Of a stretch of DNA of 64,000 nucleotides, positions 18,730 through 27,837 are shown piece by piece. This DNA comes from Acidobacteriota bacterium (GTDB taxonomy: Bacteria > Acidobacteriota > Thermoanaerobaculia > Multivoradales > J023). Below the pieces are notes generated by a model. The model saw only the letters and a program-made list of their open reading frames with translations. It searched no databases and was not told the DNA's origin. The translations under genes and the position numbers were made by a program. The stretch's first letter is position 1. Each line of letters starts with the position of its first letter. The stretch is from positions 1 through 64,000 of the forward strand of contig JAJCXO010000141.1 of assembly GCA_029263395.1 (NCBI GenBank), read 5' to 3'.

Positions 18730-19419
18730 TCAGCCGTCGCCCGATTCGACGAGCCGAACGATCTCAGCCTCGACCTGTTTCAGATCGGTCTTGCCGGTCC
18801 ACTGTGCAACGATGTTGCCGGTAGCGTCGATCAGGAATTGTGCCGGGACGGCTCCCACTGAGTAAGCAGCCCACGCTGGCTGGTCGGCGGAGTCGAGAAT
18901 CACCGGATGGGTCGCCTTGCGCTTTTTGATCATGCGGGCAACCTTCCGTGCGGCATCGTCGCCCTCGTCAATGGATAGGCTAACGATGCTCACTCCGGCC
19001 TCTTTGTACCGTGCGTGGAGATTGCTGAGCTCAGGCAGATCAGCAACACACGGCGGACACCAGGTAGCCCAGAAGTCGAGTAAAACAACCCGGCCTGCAA
19101 GCTCCTCTGAGGAGAACTCCGCACCGTCGAGATCCTGCGCCACAAAGGCCGGCGCGGGTCGCGGAAAGACCGGGGTGACGTAGGTGGCTGGAGCCTTCAG
19201 AAACTTATCCCGGCAGTCGAGGGAGCAAAAACCATAGGTCCCACCAGCATGGGTCTCTGATGCCACCACGGGCTCGGTCTCGGTCTCCCCATCATGGACT
19301 CTACACACGGGACAGATCGCCTCGGTTGCTGTCGGTTCGGCTAAAGAAGGCAAGGTCCCTAGGAGCAGAGCGCAGGCCAGGGACGTCAGAACAGAAGTTT
19401 TGTTTGTCTTGGTGTTCAT
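18730..19419 (-). CDS. Exported YHS/TRASH-TlpA-type thioredoxin fusion
   Basis: 229 aa with a signal peptide ending near LPSLA. Residues 36-69 carry C-PVC and FCSLDC (Cys 36, 39, 65, 69), the pattern of a YHS/TRASH-like metal-binding knuckle. From about residue 88 a TlpA/ResA-like thioredoxin follows with the active site W-C121-PP-C124 and GAVPAQFLID (cis-Pro). Likely a periplasmic thiol reductant in metal or cytochrome maturation. Its ATG sits 1 bp beyond the stop of the upstream minus-strand gene, so both share a transcript. Confidence 0.85.
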   Translation of the reverse strand: MNTKTNKTSVLTSLACALLLGTLPSLAEPTATEAICPVCRVHDGETETEPVVASETHAGGTYGFCSLDCRDKFLKAPATYVTPVFPRPAPAFVAQDLDGAEFSSEELAGRVVLLDFWATWCPPCVADLPELSNLHARYKEAGVSIVSLSIDEGDDAARKVARMIKKRKATHPVILDSADQPAWAAYSVGAVPAQFLIDATGNIVAQWTGKTDLKQVEAEIVRLVESGDG

Positions 19420-19420
19420 C

Positions 19421-20095
19421 TCAAAATCTCGTCGACAAGGACACGCCGAATCGCTCGAACCACACCCACAGCAGGGAGGTCGAAAAACGACGGCCCAGGA
19501 AGTTCAGCATCAAATGGGAACGATCACCGTCGTACATCGGCCGCACGGAGACAAACTCCCCGAGCTCGATCTCGACGCCAAACGGGACATTGAAGTCGTC
19601 GTCCCATTCGGAATAATTGAGGCTGGCATAAGCCGAAACTGGCCAAGTCGGGTGGCGTTTGGCGGCGGTCAAATAGTAGGACTGGTCGCCGGCCGGTGAT
19701 CCGATTCGGTCGGAACTGGTGCCGACAAACAACGCAGGCCGAGTTTCACTTTCGGTCAGCAGGAACCAGGTCAAGAGCGGCCCAACCTCGTCTGCAGCGG
19801 GATTGAACTCGACGCCGAGTTGTAACCGTTGATGGACACTGTAGCTCACCGTCGAGCGCCACCGTGGGCGGTCGAGATCGATGTCGACCCAACGTAACGA
19901 CACGCTGAAGCTTGAATCCAAGCCACTCCCCCGGAGCGGCGCACCCTCTCCGGGTCAGCCGCTTCATGTGGGTGTCATCGACGGGCGCCGCGGTGGCTCA
20001 GCTGCCGGCTCCGTCGGCTCGGCTGATGCTTGCGCACGAGCCGTCCCCGCAAAAGCGAACAGTGTCAAGATTCCGGCGACGGTGAGTCGAGCCAT
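19421..20095 (-). pseudogene. Barrel-like exported protein gene with in-frame stops
   Basis: An ATG at 20095 opens a clear signal peptide (MARLTVAGILTLFAFAGTARA) and a Pro/Glu-rich start, but the frame meets TGA at 19966-19964 and again at 19957-19955. The same frame then runs open for about 175 codons to 19421. That part has alternating beta-strand-like sequence (FSVSLRWVDIDLDRPRWRSTVSYSV, LLTWFLLTESETRPALFVG) and a terminal Phe (LSTRF), as in outer-membrane barrels. Either the gene is broken, two compensating indels occurred, or the base calls are wrong. A TTG at 19921 could give a separate 166-aa product without a signal peptide. Confidence 0.55.
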
Positions 20096-20191
20096 GAGTG
20101 ACGAACCATACATCCCATTATCCTACCAGGCTGAACGCGCCCTGCCGCCTCCCACAACCATTCCGAGGTGACATCAATTTCGGAAATGCCA

Positions 20192-20221
20192 GCATTCCCT
20201 ACCCTCAGGGGTAGGGAATGC
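20192..20221. promoter_or_regulatory. 30-bp perfect palindrome upstream of hemN
   Basis: Arms GCATTCCCTACCC (20192-20204) and GGGTAGGGAATGC (20209-20221) around TCAG. It lies between the divergent barrel-like gene (start 20095) and hemN (start 20251), 29 bp before the hemN ATG. It may be an operator or an mRNA leader hairpin. It also argues against the ATG at 20218, which falls inside the right arm. Confidence 0.6.
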
Positions 20222-20250
20222 CAGGTTGGTGTGTGGTTTACTCGTTCGGT

Positions 20251-21642
20251 ATGGATGCACTCCGTGAAACCTGCTCCGAGCCTTCCGACAGAATCCAGCG
20301 CTACGATCAAGCTGGGCCGCGCTACACCTCCTACCCTACCGCCGCCGAATTCCACGCTGGCGTTGACGCGGAGGTTTATGACCGTCACTTGGCGCAAGCG
20401 GCTGAGTCGACCGACGAACCACTCAGCCTCTACCTGCACTTACCGTTCTGCGAAGAACGTTGTCTCTACTGTGCCTGCAACGTCGTCATCACCCGCAAGC
20501 CGGAAGTTGTGGGGAGCTACCTCGGGCATTTAGAGCGTGAGATCCGCGCTGTAGCAGGGCGTCTCAAGGGTCGCCGACGCTTGCGGCAGATGCATTGGGG
20601 CGGTGGCACGCCAACCTATTCCAGCGAACGCGAGTTGCGCCGACTGGCTGCGGTTGTCCGCGATTGTTTTGATCTCGAACCCGACGCCGAAATAGCGATC
20701 GAGATCGATCCCCGGGTCACCAGCAACGAACAACTAGCGGCCCTGCGAGAATTGGGCTTCAACCGGCTGTCCGTGGGCGTCCAAGACTTTACGAACGAGG
20801 TTCAGCAAGTTGTCCACCGCGTCCAGCCGTTCGACGAGACCGCGGCGTTGATCGAGTCGGCCCGCGGCATGGGATTCAGCTCGATCAATATCGACCTGAT
20901 CTACGGCTTGCCGCTGCAGACCCCGGAAACCTTCGGCAAAACTCTCGATCTGGTGCTCAGCCTGCGACCCGAGCGGGTCGCAACCTACAGTTACGCCCAC
21001 GTGCCTTGGCTCAAAGTACAGCAGCGTCGGCTGCGGACCGAGGATCTGCCATCCCCCTCGGTCAAGCTAGAACTGCTCGCTGGTGCTCTCGACGCCTTCC
21101 AAGGCGCTGGCTATCGTGCCATCGGCATGGATCATTTTGCGCACCCTGACGATGAGCTCAGCCGCGCCCTCGATGACGGTTCGTTGTGGCGCAACTTCAT
21201 GGGCTACACGGTGCGTCATACCCCAGATCTGATCGGTTGCGGCCTGAGTGCAATCAGCGACCTCGGCGGTGGTCTGTTTCAGAATGACGCCAAGCTCAGT
21301 CGTTATCGACAAGCTATGGAAGCCGGGACCTGGGCGACGTATCGCGGCATCGTGCGTTCGGCCGAGGACCAACTCCGCAACTACGTCATCAATTCGCTGA
21401 TGTGTCGTTTCGTCGTCGACGTCAAAGATGTCGAGACTCGATTCGGACTCAACTTCGCCCGCACCTTCGCCAACGAACGGGCTGGCCTGCAACCCTTCGC
21501 CAAAGACGGCTTGGTCGAGATCGGCGACGACGCGATCCGCGTCACAGCGGACGGCCGTCGGTTCGTGCGTAACATCTGCATGCTCTTCGATAGCTACCTG
21601 CAGCAGGCCACAACCGGCCAACAGTTTTCACGCACGATCTGA
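20251..21642 (+). CDS. hemN: Oxygen-independent coproporphyrinogen III oxidase
   Basis: 463 aa from the ATG at 20251. Radical-SAM motif FCEERCLYCAC supplies three cluster Cys (CxxxCxxC) plus the extra Cys; the HemN-specific GPRYTSYPTA lies near residue 18 and GGGTPTY near 120. It decarboxylates two propionates of coproporphyrinogen III to give protoporphyrinogen IX in the cytoplasm, using SAM and no oxygen. The GPRYTSYPTA motif and length favour true HemN over the haem chaperone HemW. The protoporphyrinogen oxidase gene follows after 21 bp. Confidence 0.92.
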   Translation: MDALRETCSEPSDRIQRYDQAGPRYTSYPTAAEFHAGVDAEVYDRHLAQAAESTDEPLSLYLHLPFCEERCLYCACNVVITRKPEVVGSYLGHLEREIRAVAGRLKGRRRLRQMHWGGGTPTYSSERELRRLAAVVRDCFDLEPDAEIAIEIDPRVTSNEQLAALRELGFNRLSVGVQDFTNEVQQVVHRVQPFDETAALIESARGMGFSSINIDLIYGLPLQTPETFGKTLDLVLSLRPERVATYSYAHVPWLKVQQRRLRTEDLPSPSVKLELLAGALDAFQGAGYRAIGMDHFAHPDDELSRALDDGSLWRNFMGYTVRHTPDLIGCGLSAISDLGGGLFQNDAKLSRYRQAMEAGTWATYRGIVRSAEDQLRNYVINSLMCRFVVDVKDVETRFGLNFARTFANERAGLQPFAKDGLVEIGDDAIRVTADGRRFVRNICMLFDSYLQQATTGQQFSRTI

Positions 21643-21663
21643 AGCTCACTCGAGGGCATAACG

Positions 21664-22908
21664 ATGAAGATCGCCGTGCTCGGTGCCGGCATCACCGGCC
21701 TCGCCAGCGCGCACTATCTGGCACGGCACCACCAGGTGACGGTGTTCGAGGCGCGTCAACGCGCTGGTGGCAATATCTGGACCGAAACCCTCGCCGGCTG
21801 CCGCGTCGAATGGGGGACCAACGGCTTCCTCGACAGTTCACCCCCAACCCTCGAACTGGTCGCTGAACTCGGCCTGGACCCTCGACTCCTACCGGCGGAT
21901 CGAGCCGCCGCCAACCGATTCGTCTGGCGTGATGGTCGGTTGCGCGCTCTGCCACGCAAGCCCCAAGGTTTCCTGATCAGCGATTGCCTTCCCCTAGGTG
22001 CCCGTTTGCGAGCCCTTGCCGAGCCGTTCATCCGTTCACGATCGGCCGATGACGAGTCGGTCTTCGATTTCGCCCGCCGTCGTCTGGGCCGTGGCGCTGC
22101 CGAAATCCTGGTCGACGGCATGGTCACTGGGGTGTTTGCCGGCGACCCTCAGCGGCTGTCGTTAGCCAGTGCGTTTCCAAAACTCCAAGCTCTCGAGGCA
22201 AACTATGGTTCGTTGGTGCGCGGTGCCCGTGGCCGCGGCTTCGGGCCCTCTGGTCACTTGACGTCGTTCGACGACGGACTCCAGGTGCTGATTGAAGCCC
22301 TCGTGCAACAGCTCGACGTGCGACTCGGTACTTCGGTTGACAAGATCTCCGACCTGACAGCGGACGGTTTCGATCAAGTCCTCTGTACCGTGCCCGCTGC
22401 CCGAGCAGCGGACCTCGTGCCTGCCCCGCTGGCCGAACTTTTACGACGCATTCCGTCCGCCCCGGTGGCGGTGGTTGCGTTGGTGTTCGATTCGGCAGCG
22501 CCGATACCCAAGGCATTCGGCTTTCTGGCGCCCCACAACCAGGGCCTCAACATCCTCGGTGCACTGTGTGACTCGTTCATTTTCCCGGGTCGCGCCCCCG
22601 CCGATCGACACTTGGTACGCGTCCTGATCGGCGGACGGCGCCAGCCGGATCTCGTCAACTTCGACGACAATCGACTCCTCGAGATCGCCTTGACCAACCT
22701 CGAACGCGCTTGGGGCCCCTTACCGTCTCTCGTCGCCCATGGCATCGTCCGTCACCGCCTTGGGATTGCCCAATACGAACGCGGCCACGCTGATCTACTG
22801 CGGGCGATTTCTTCGCAGTGTCCCGCCAATCTTCGCCTGGCTGGATCCAGCTACCGTGGTGTGGCGCTCAACGCCTGTATCCAAGACGCACGGTCCTGGT
22901 CACCCTGA
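21664..22908 (+). CDS. hemG: FAD protoporphyrinogen IX oxidase (HemY type)
   Basis: 414 aa, a little short for the family (about 450-470). N-terminal dinucleotide-binding motif KIAVLGAGITGLASAHYLA, then FEARQRAGGNIWTE and WGTNGFLDSSP. The PPOX features VDGMVTGVFAGDPQRLSLASAFPKL (near 155) and the C-terminal LAGSSYRGVALNACIQDA FAD-contact motif are present. It oxidises protoporphyrinogen IX to protoporphyrin IX, the step after HemN, so the pair is a haem-synthesis operon. This enzyme class uses molecular oxygen whereas HemN does not need it. Confidence 0.88.
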   Translation: MKIAVLGAGITGLASAHYLARHHQVTVFEARQRAGGNIWTETLAGCRVEWGTNGFLDSSPPTLELVAELGLDPRLLPADRAAANRFVWRDGRLRALPRKPQGFLISDCLPLGARLRALAEPFIRSRSADDESVFDFARRRLGRGAAEILVDGMVTGVFAGDPQRLSLASAFPKLQALEANYGSLVRGARGRGFGPSGHLTSFDDGLQVLIEALVQQLDVRLGTSVDKISDLTADGFDQVLCTVPAARAADLVPAPLAELLRRIPSAPVAVVALVFDSAAPIPKAFGFLAPHNQGLNILGALCDSFIFPGRAPADRHLVRVLIGGRRQPDLVNFDDNRLLEIALTNLERAWGPLPSLVAHGIVRHRLGIAQYERGHADLLRAISSQCPANLRLAGSSYRGVALNACIQDARSWSP

Positions 22909-22956
22909 GTCAGAGGAGCATCCAGCAACTCGTCCAGACGGGAATAGCGGCAAGCG

Positions 22957-23304
22957 TTAGAGCGGAATCAGCGGAATATCTTTGCGGATATGAACTTGGC
23001 GCTCGATCGGGAAAAACAGGATATCCATCCGACTGGGATACCAGATGTCGACTTGTACCCTGGCTTCCCGTCGATTCTCCTGCATTTGGATTTTCACCAC
23101 GTCTGGATCCAGCGGCGCCCGTTCGACAATCTCCTCCAGCCTGGCGCGAAAGGTCTGGGCGCCACGGACACTGTACTCCAACTGGATACGCCGAATATCT
23201 TGGCCAATCGAGGCCTGCTGAACAAAGCTCTTGGCAACCGGCAGCCCAACAAAAAATGTTAGGCACGCCAGGCTAACGTAACCACGCAAATTGGTTAGAC
23301 GCAT
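22957..23304 (-). CDS. Small membrane-anchored protein of unknown function
   Basis: 115 aa. One N-terminal hydrophobic segment (GYVSLACLTFFVGLPVA) is followed by a soluble domain (DIRRIQLEYSVRGAQTFRARLEEIVERAPL, VQVDIWYPSRMDILFFPIERQVHI). The size and layout recall DUF4845-like single-pass proteins, but I do not recognise it firmly. It ends 49 bp from the convergent hemG gene. An imperfect GAGACCT-C-AGGTCTC palindrome (23341-23355) lies 37 bp upstream of its ATG. Confidence 0.6.
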   Translation of the reverse strand: MRLTNLRGYVSLACLTFFVGLPVAKSFVQQASIGQDIRRIQLEYSVRGAQTFRARLEEIVERAPLDPDVVKIQMQENRREARVQVDIWYPSRMDILFFPIERQVHIRKDIPLIPL

Positions 23305-23602
23305 GGATACCGGCCCTTTCTGGCAAGGATCACCGGCCCTGAGACCTCAGGTCTCGTAGGGTCAGTGACTAGGTAGCGGAGTAACTTATGCATCATTCCA
23401 AATAGCCACAGCAATCACTGTGCCAAGCAGATCAGCATCGACTTTCGTGCGAAGAAACAGCTAAAGGTAGAGCTCTACCGCAACATTCGCCCGGGAAGCC
23501 GCCGTTATCGATTGACAACCAGTGTCGCTCGACTCGCCAAAAATCGGGATACCTTGGCCGAACAGGGCCCGCGGTCGGCTCGCTCAGAATCCAAGCCTGC
23601 CG
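23305..23602. other. Intergenic stretch with two palindromes
   Basis: No convincing gene. It holds GAGACCT-C-AGGTCTC at 23341-23355 and a perfect 14-bp palindrome GGTAGAGCTCTACC at 23466-23479. A frame through 23420-23600 shows basic protein-like sequence (KKQLKVELYRNIRPGSRRY) that could be a decayed gene. Confidence 0.45.
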
Positions 23603-23936
23603 AACATCCAGTGCGCAGGACTTGCTCGGTGGTCACACCGTCAAACATCGAGTGTGTGAGCTCTGCTCAATTAACGCACGGACTCAACATCGAGTGCGTG
23701 GGCTTCGCTCAATTGACGCACCGCCCCAACATTGAGTGCGCGGGACTTACCCGGTTGACGCACCGGCCAACATCGGGTGTGCGAGCTTTGTGTGGTTGCA
23801 GCGCGGGCCAAACATCGAGTGTGCAAGCTTTGTGAGGTTGCAGCACGGGCCAAACATCGAGTGTGCAAGCCTTGTTCGGTTGCAGCACGAGGCAAACATC
23901 GAGTGTAGGAGCCCTGGTTCATCTGAGCCAAGACCG
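23603..23936. repeat. 42-bp tandem repeat array B (about 8 copies)
   Basis: The core AACATCGAGTG (varied in the first, third and fourth copies) starts at 23603, 23644, 23686, 23728, 23769, 23811, 23853 and 23895: period 41-42 bp. The middle units share GCAAGCTTTGT and GGTTGCAGCACGGGCC; outer units are more diverged, as expected for an array growing from the centre. Translation in any frame gives 14-residue repeats, but no frame has a start with a ribosome-binding site. More degenerate echoes may extend to about 24060. Confidence 0.9.
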
Positions 23937-24103
23937 CCCAGCTCATGCGGAAGCCTTACTCAACTGAGCAGAGCCTCCGCACTGCCTGGGATGACCTTGC
24001 CCAACCGAGTAAACCCTCTGCACCGCCTGGGCAAGCTCCTTCACATTCGCGCAAGCTCCTTGCAGACGACCGACAAACAGCTGGAAGTCAGTCACCGTAG
24101 AGC

Positions 24104-24793
24104 TCAATCCAAACTCAGCTTGTAACCAACGCCGTGTACCGTCCTCAGGTAACGAGGTCGTTTCGGATTCGACTCGATCTTCTTGCGCAACGCGACAACA
24201 TGCACATCAACGGTGCGCGAAGAGACCTCAGACGAATAACCCCAAATCCGATCGAGCAGCTCCTGGCGCGAGACCGCCACTTCGCGATGCTCAGCAAGGT
24301 ACCGCAGGAGATCGAGCTCCTTACCGACCAGAGGTAAAGCTTCCCCGCCGCGCTCGACCTCGGCACGACGCAGGTCGACTCGGATCTCGCCCAACGTGAA
24401 ACGCTCGATCGATCGGGCGCCGTCGCTTGTTCGGCGCAGGATCGCCTCACAACGAGCAACCAATTCGTCGGGTTCGAAGGGTTTGGTGAGGTAGTCGTCA
24501 GCGCCTAGTTTGAGCCCCAAGACCTTGTCTACCAATCGATCGCGGGCAGTGAGCATCAGGATCGGTGTTGAAACGTTGTGCTGCCGGAGTTCGCGGCAGA
24601 CGTCGAAACCGCCCATGCCGGGCAACATGAGATCGAGAATGATCAGGTCGTAGGCATTACGGAGAGCTTTGTCGAGGCCGCGATTGCCATCAGTTGCACT
24701 ATCGACCCTGTACCCTTCGGCACGCAGTCGATCACCCAGCGTCAACACCAAACCGAGCTCGTCTTCGACCAGCAGGACGCTTCGAGTGGTCAT
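24104..24793 (-). CDS. OmpR-family response regulator
   Basis: 229 aa. Receiver domain with acidic pair ED at 10-11, phosphorylation Asp54 (LILDLMLPG) and conserved KPF near 105. A winged-helix DNA-binding domain follows (ELDLLRYLAEHREVAVSRQELLDRIWGY, RTVDVHVVALRKKIE, TVHGVGYKL). Its ATG overlaps the stop of the sensor kinase gene by 4 bp, so the two form an operon and a cognate pair. Confidence 0.92.
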   Translation of the reverse strand: MTTRSVLLVEDELGLVLTLGDRLRAEGYRVDSATDGNRGLDKALRNAYDLIILDLMLPGMGGFDVCRELRQHNVSTPILMLTARDRLVDKVLGLKLGADDYLTKPFEPDELVARCEAILRRTSDGARSIERFTLGEIRVDLRRAEVERGGEALPLVGKELDLLRYLAEHREVAVSRQELLDRIWGYSSEVSSRTVDVHVVALRKKIESNPKRPRYLRTVHGVGYKLSLD

Positions 24794-26679
24794 CCTGAGC
24801 TCCCGGAGGATAACGCCAGGGGTAAGAATAAATCGAAGATTGTGCCTCGTGGACGAACTGCTCGCACTTGCACCCGCCCGTCCAGAGCAGCGACAATTCT
24901 AGACACCAGACTGAGCCCTAGTCCGGTGCCTGGGATCTGACGTTCGCGAGCCCGGCGGCCACGGAAGAACGGCTCGAACAGTCGCTTGCGCTCCGCTGCT
25001 CCGATGCCATCTCCCCAGTCTTGGACGCTCAACCGCAACTCGTTGCCAGCCCCCGTCGCCTCAACCTCGGCTTCGATCCGCAAACGACCACCACTGCCAC
25101 CGTGACGAATAGCGTTGTCGAGCAGGTTGCGCAGGGCTGACTCGAGGGCGGTTGCATTGGCTTGCACCGCCGGCAGATCCGCCGGCACCGCGATCTCGAG
25201 CGCCAGGTCTTTGCTCAAAATCGCCGTGCGCTGCCCAGCCACCACCCGCTCGACAACCGCAGTGACATCCACCGCAACGACGTCGAGGCCCCCTTCGTCG
25301 AGTTTGGCGAAAGTCAGCACCCGCTCTATCAACTCTTTCAGCCGACGGGTCTCCTGGCTCAAGACATCGCCATACTGTCGGACCTGCTCCCGCCCCTCGA
25401 CCAAACCACCGGCCAGATTCGAGGCCGCCGAACCGATCACAGCGAGCGGCGTGCGCAGTTCATGGGAGACGCTGGAGACAAACTCCATCTGGGTCCGAGC
25501 GAGCCGCTGTGCACGAGCCGTCAGCACCACCAACAGCACAATCGCCGAACCCAGGATCGCCACCCCCGCTGCGCTGATCCAAAGATTGCGCACCCGCAAG
25601 CGATCGATTAGCCCAGTCATCGCTCCCTCTCGAACCCGGACTCGTAGCCACCACTGCGGAGCAGCCTCGCCGCCCGCCAGGAAGCCGAGTCCAACCGGTG
25701 TAGAAAATCCACAGTCGGGGCAAATACCCTCGGCGGGATGTTCATGAGCCTCTACGAACTGCGTCGCCAAATGCATCACGGTTTCTGGACGTAGCAGCTG
25801 GGTCTCACCGTCGGCATGCACTAGGTCTTCAGCCGCCAGATCCGTCATCGACCGCAAGACCATCTGCTCGCTAGCGGCTCGCCGCTCGATCACGGCGTAG
25901 TCCAAAGTCGTGGCCCATAGTGGCAGCGTACGCTCGGCGATCGGCTCCAGCACCCTCGCCATGAACCCAGGCCGATCCAAGACGATCAGCATCACCGGCC
26001 CCGGACTCTCCAAGGTGCCAGCGGATCCCTCTGAATTACCGGCCTCACGGATGGCTCCATCGAGGCCACCCACCGGCAAAATCTCCGCCAACAGCACCAC
26101 CAACCGGTCTGGCCCGACGGCGACCGGCACCAGCGAGCCCAAGGGGGACGGCAAGTTGCGCAGGATTTCCGGCGGGCCGTCTAGGGCCATCGAGGTGCCG
26201 TCCGGTTGCAGCCGAAACCAAATATCGGCGCCAGCGCTGCGCTGGTGACGGTAGAAGCGAGCGACGACCGTCCCGTCCAGATCGTCGAGTGCCTCGGAGG
26301 GTGCATCAGGCTGATCAACGAGCCTCGCCAAGGCCAACTCGTGGCCCAATGCCCAGGAGAAGAAGTGATGATCGAACGCTTCTCGCAACGTCACCAGGCT
26401 GCTGGACAACGCCGCAACCCGACGCTCCACCTGGGCGGCGTGCAGTTGCTCGAGCCAGCGCTGTTGGAACCAGGCGACAGCCAACAAAGCCGCCAACAAC
26501 AATCCTGCGATCCAGCGTAAGGCATGCTCGGGAACGACAGAAACTTCGGTTCTCTTCACGAGCTTCTTCACCGGCGGCAGTGTACCAAGCTGCCCGGCCA
26601 GAAGGTCCGATGGGCTGGTGAGATTTACATTTCCTAACAACTCTGAACATCGCTCTAACCTGTGCCGCACGCCGGCCAT
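24790..26679 (-). CDS. Membrane sensor histidine kinase
   Basis: Up to 629 aa. Two transmembrane segments (ALRWIAGLLLAALLAVAWF near 55 and LWISAAGVAILGSAIVLLVVLTA near 370) enclose a periplasmic sensor of about 300 residues. That sensor contains a CPDCGF sequence near 320 that could bind metal or form a disulphide. The cytoplasmic part has the H-box SHELRTPLAVIG, N-box LLDNAIRHGG, and G-boxes DWGDGIG and GTGLGLSLV. The true start may be the GTG at 26571: the first 36 codons include an AT-rich, promoter-like stretch. Partner is the OmpR-type regulator it overlaps. Confidence 0.88.
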   Translation of the reverse strand: MAGVRHRLERCSELLGNVNLTSPSDLLAGQLGTLPPVKKLVKRTEVSVVPEHALRWIAGLLLAALLAVAWFQQRWLEQLHAAQVERRVAALSSSLVTLREAFDHHFFSWALGHELALARLVDQPDAPSEALDDLDGTVVARFYRHQRSAGADIWFRLQPDGTSMALDGPPEILRNLPSPLGSLVPVAVGPDRLVVLLAEILPVGGLDGAIREAGNSEGSAGTLESPGPVMLIVLDRPGFMARVLEPIAERTLPLWATTLDYAVIERRAASEQMVLRSMTDLAAEDLVHADGETQLLRPETVMHLATQFVEAHEHPAEGICPDCGFSTPVGLGFLAGGEAAPQWWLRVRVREGAMTGLIDRLRVRNLWISAAGVAILGSAIVLLVVLTARAQRLARTQMEFVSSVSHELRTPLAVIGSAASNLAGGLVEGREQVRQYGDVLSQETRRLKELIERVLTFAKLDEGGLDVVAVDVTAVVERVVAGQRTAILSKDLALEIAVPADLPAVQANATALESALRNLLDNAIRHGGSGGRLRIEAEVEATGAGNELRLSVQDWGDGIGAAERKRLFEPFFRGRRARERQIPGTGLGLSLVSRIVAALDGRVQVRAVRPRGTIFDLFLPLALSSGSSG

Positions 26680-26829
26680 CTAGGCTTATGACTCGGAGCA
26701 GCACCCGGGGTAAACGGCGTCGAGATGACAGGCGCCGAGAGAAATCAAGCCGCCGAGTGCAGCACCTCCTTGCAACACTTGCTTGCAACTGGAGATACCA
26801 TCCCAGACCATTGACCAAAGGAGCTGTCC

Positions 26830-27813
26830 ATGCGAAGCATTCCTTGCTGGCTACACTGCACCATGATGATCCTGGCAACCACCACAACTCAGGCCAAAAC
26901 CGGCCATTCCCACCCGAGCCACCAAGCGGCGCCCCCCGCTGAGACTAGCAGCGTCAACTTCATCCAAACTTCTTTCGAACTCGGCGGCGATCCCGACGGC
27001 ATCCTCTTCATCGATGTACGCTTGAATGGTGAAAACGAGCGCTTCGTGTTGGACACCGGAGCTCCCGCGCTGATCTTGAACGCCGCCCACTTTGTTGACC
27101 GAGCTCAGGCTGACCAGGGGTCCGCATCCGGCGTCTCTGGCCCAATTGAGATGAGCTCGATCACTATCGAAAGCCTCGACTGGCACGGCATTCAAAAGCA
27201 AAACACCGAAGTGATCGGCGTTGATTTATCCCATTTGGAGACCGCCACAAAATCTGAGCTGGTTGGCCTCATCGGCTTCAACACCGTGAAGGACTTCGAG
27301 CTGCTGATCGACTACCCAGCTCGTCAGCTGACGCTCTTTCGGCCGGGCGCCTCCAACCTGCACCGAAACGTCCGACCGCTGGCGGAAGTTCCCTTTGTTT
27401 TGGAGGCTCACATTCCGGTGGTGGATGTGGTGATCGGTGGCAAGTCATTTCGGCTCGGCCTCGACACCGGTGCCGCAGTCAACCTGCTCGACCCCACCGC
27501 CTTTGACCAACTCGACGAATCAACCGACTACACCGTCCATGGTGAAGATGTGCTCCATGGCGCTGACAAAAACGCCAAGTCGGTCCAAGTGTTCAACGTC
27601 AAGGGCATGCAGGTCGCCGGCACCAAGCTCGAGGACATGCGGACCACGGTCGCTGACATCTCCCATTTGAACAACGGCTACGGCCTCGAAGTGGATGGAC
27701 TCGTCGGATACCCCTTCCTGTCACAACAGAGGATGTCGATCAACTTCGCGGATCAGAAGCTCTACCTATGGGATCCTGGCGTCGAGGTCACCCGGGCGCC
27801 AACGGCGCCCTGA
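26830..27813 (+). CDS. Exported retropepsin-like aspartyl protease
   Basis: 327 aa with a short signal-like N-terminus. Two Asp-Thr-Gly motifs are present: FVLDTGAPALILN (Asp75) and LGLDTGAAVNLLD (Asp212), about 137 residues apart. Each is followed by a GLIGFN/GLVGYPFL flap-to-C-terminal motif, so one chain contains two retropepsin-like lobes, as in the bacterial gag-asp/PerP-like families. Likely a periplasmic or surface protease. AAAGGAG lies 7 bp before the ATG. Divergent from the histidine kinase gene. Confidence 0.82.
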   Translation: MRSIPCWLHCTMMILATTTTQAKTGHSHPSHQAAPPAETSSVNFIQTSFELGGDPDGILFIDVRLNGENERFVLDTGAPALILNAAHFVDRAQADQGSASGVSGPIEMSSITIESLDWHGIQKQNTEVIGVDLSHLETATKSELVGLIGFNTVKDFELLIDYPARQLTLFRPGASNLHRNVRPLAEVPFVLEAHIPVVDVVIGGKSFRLGLDTGAAVNLLDPTAFDQLDESTDYTVHGEDVLHGADKNAKSVQVFNVKGMQVAGTKLEDMRTTVADISHLNNGYGLEVDGLVGYPFLSQQRMSINFADQKLYLWDPGVEVTRAPTAP

Positions 27814-27837
27814 GATCCACCGCCTACCCGACGCGCA

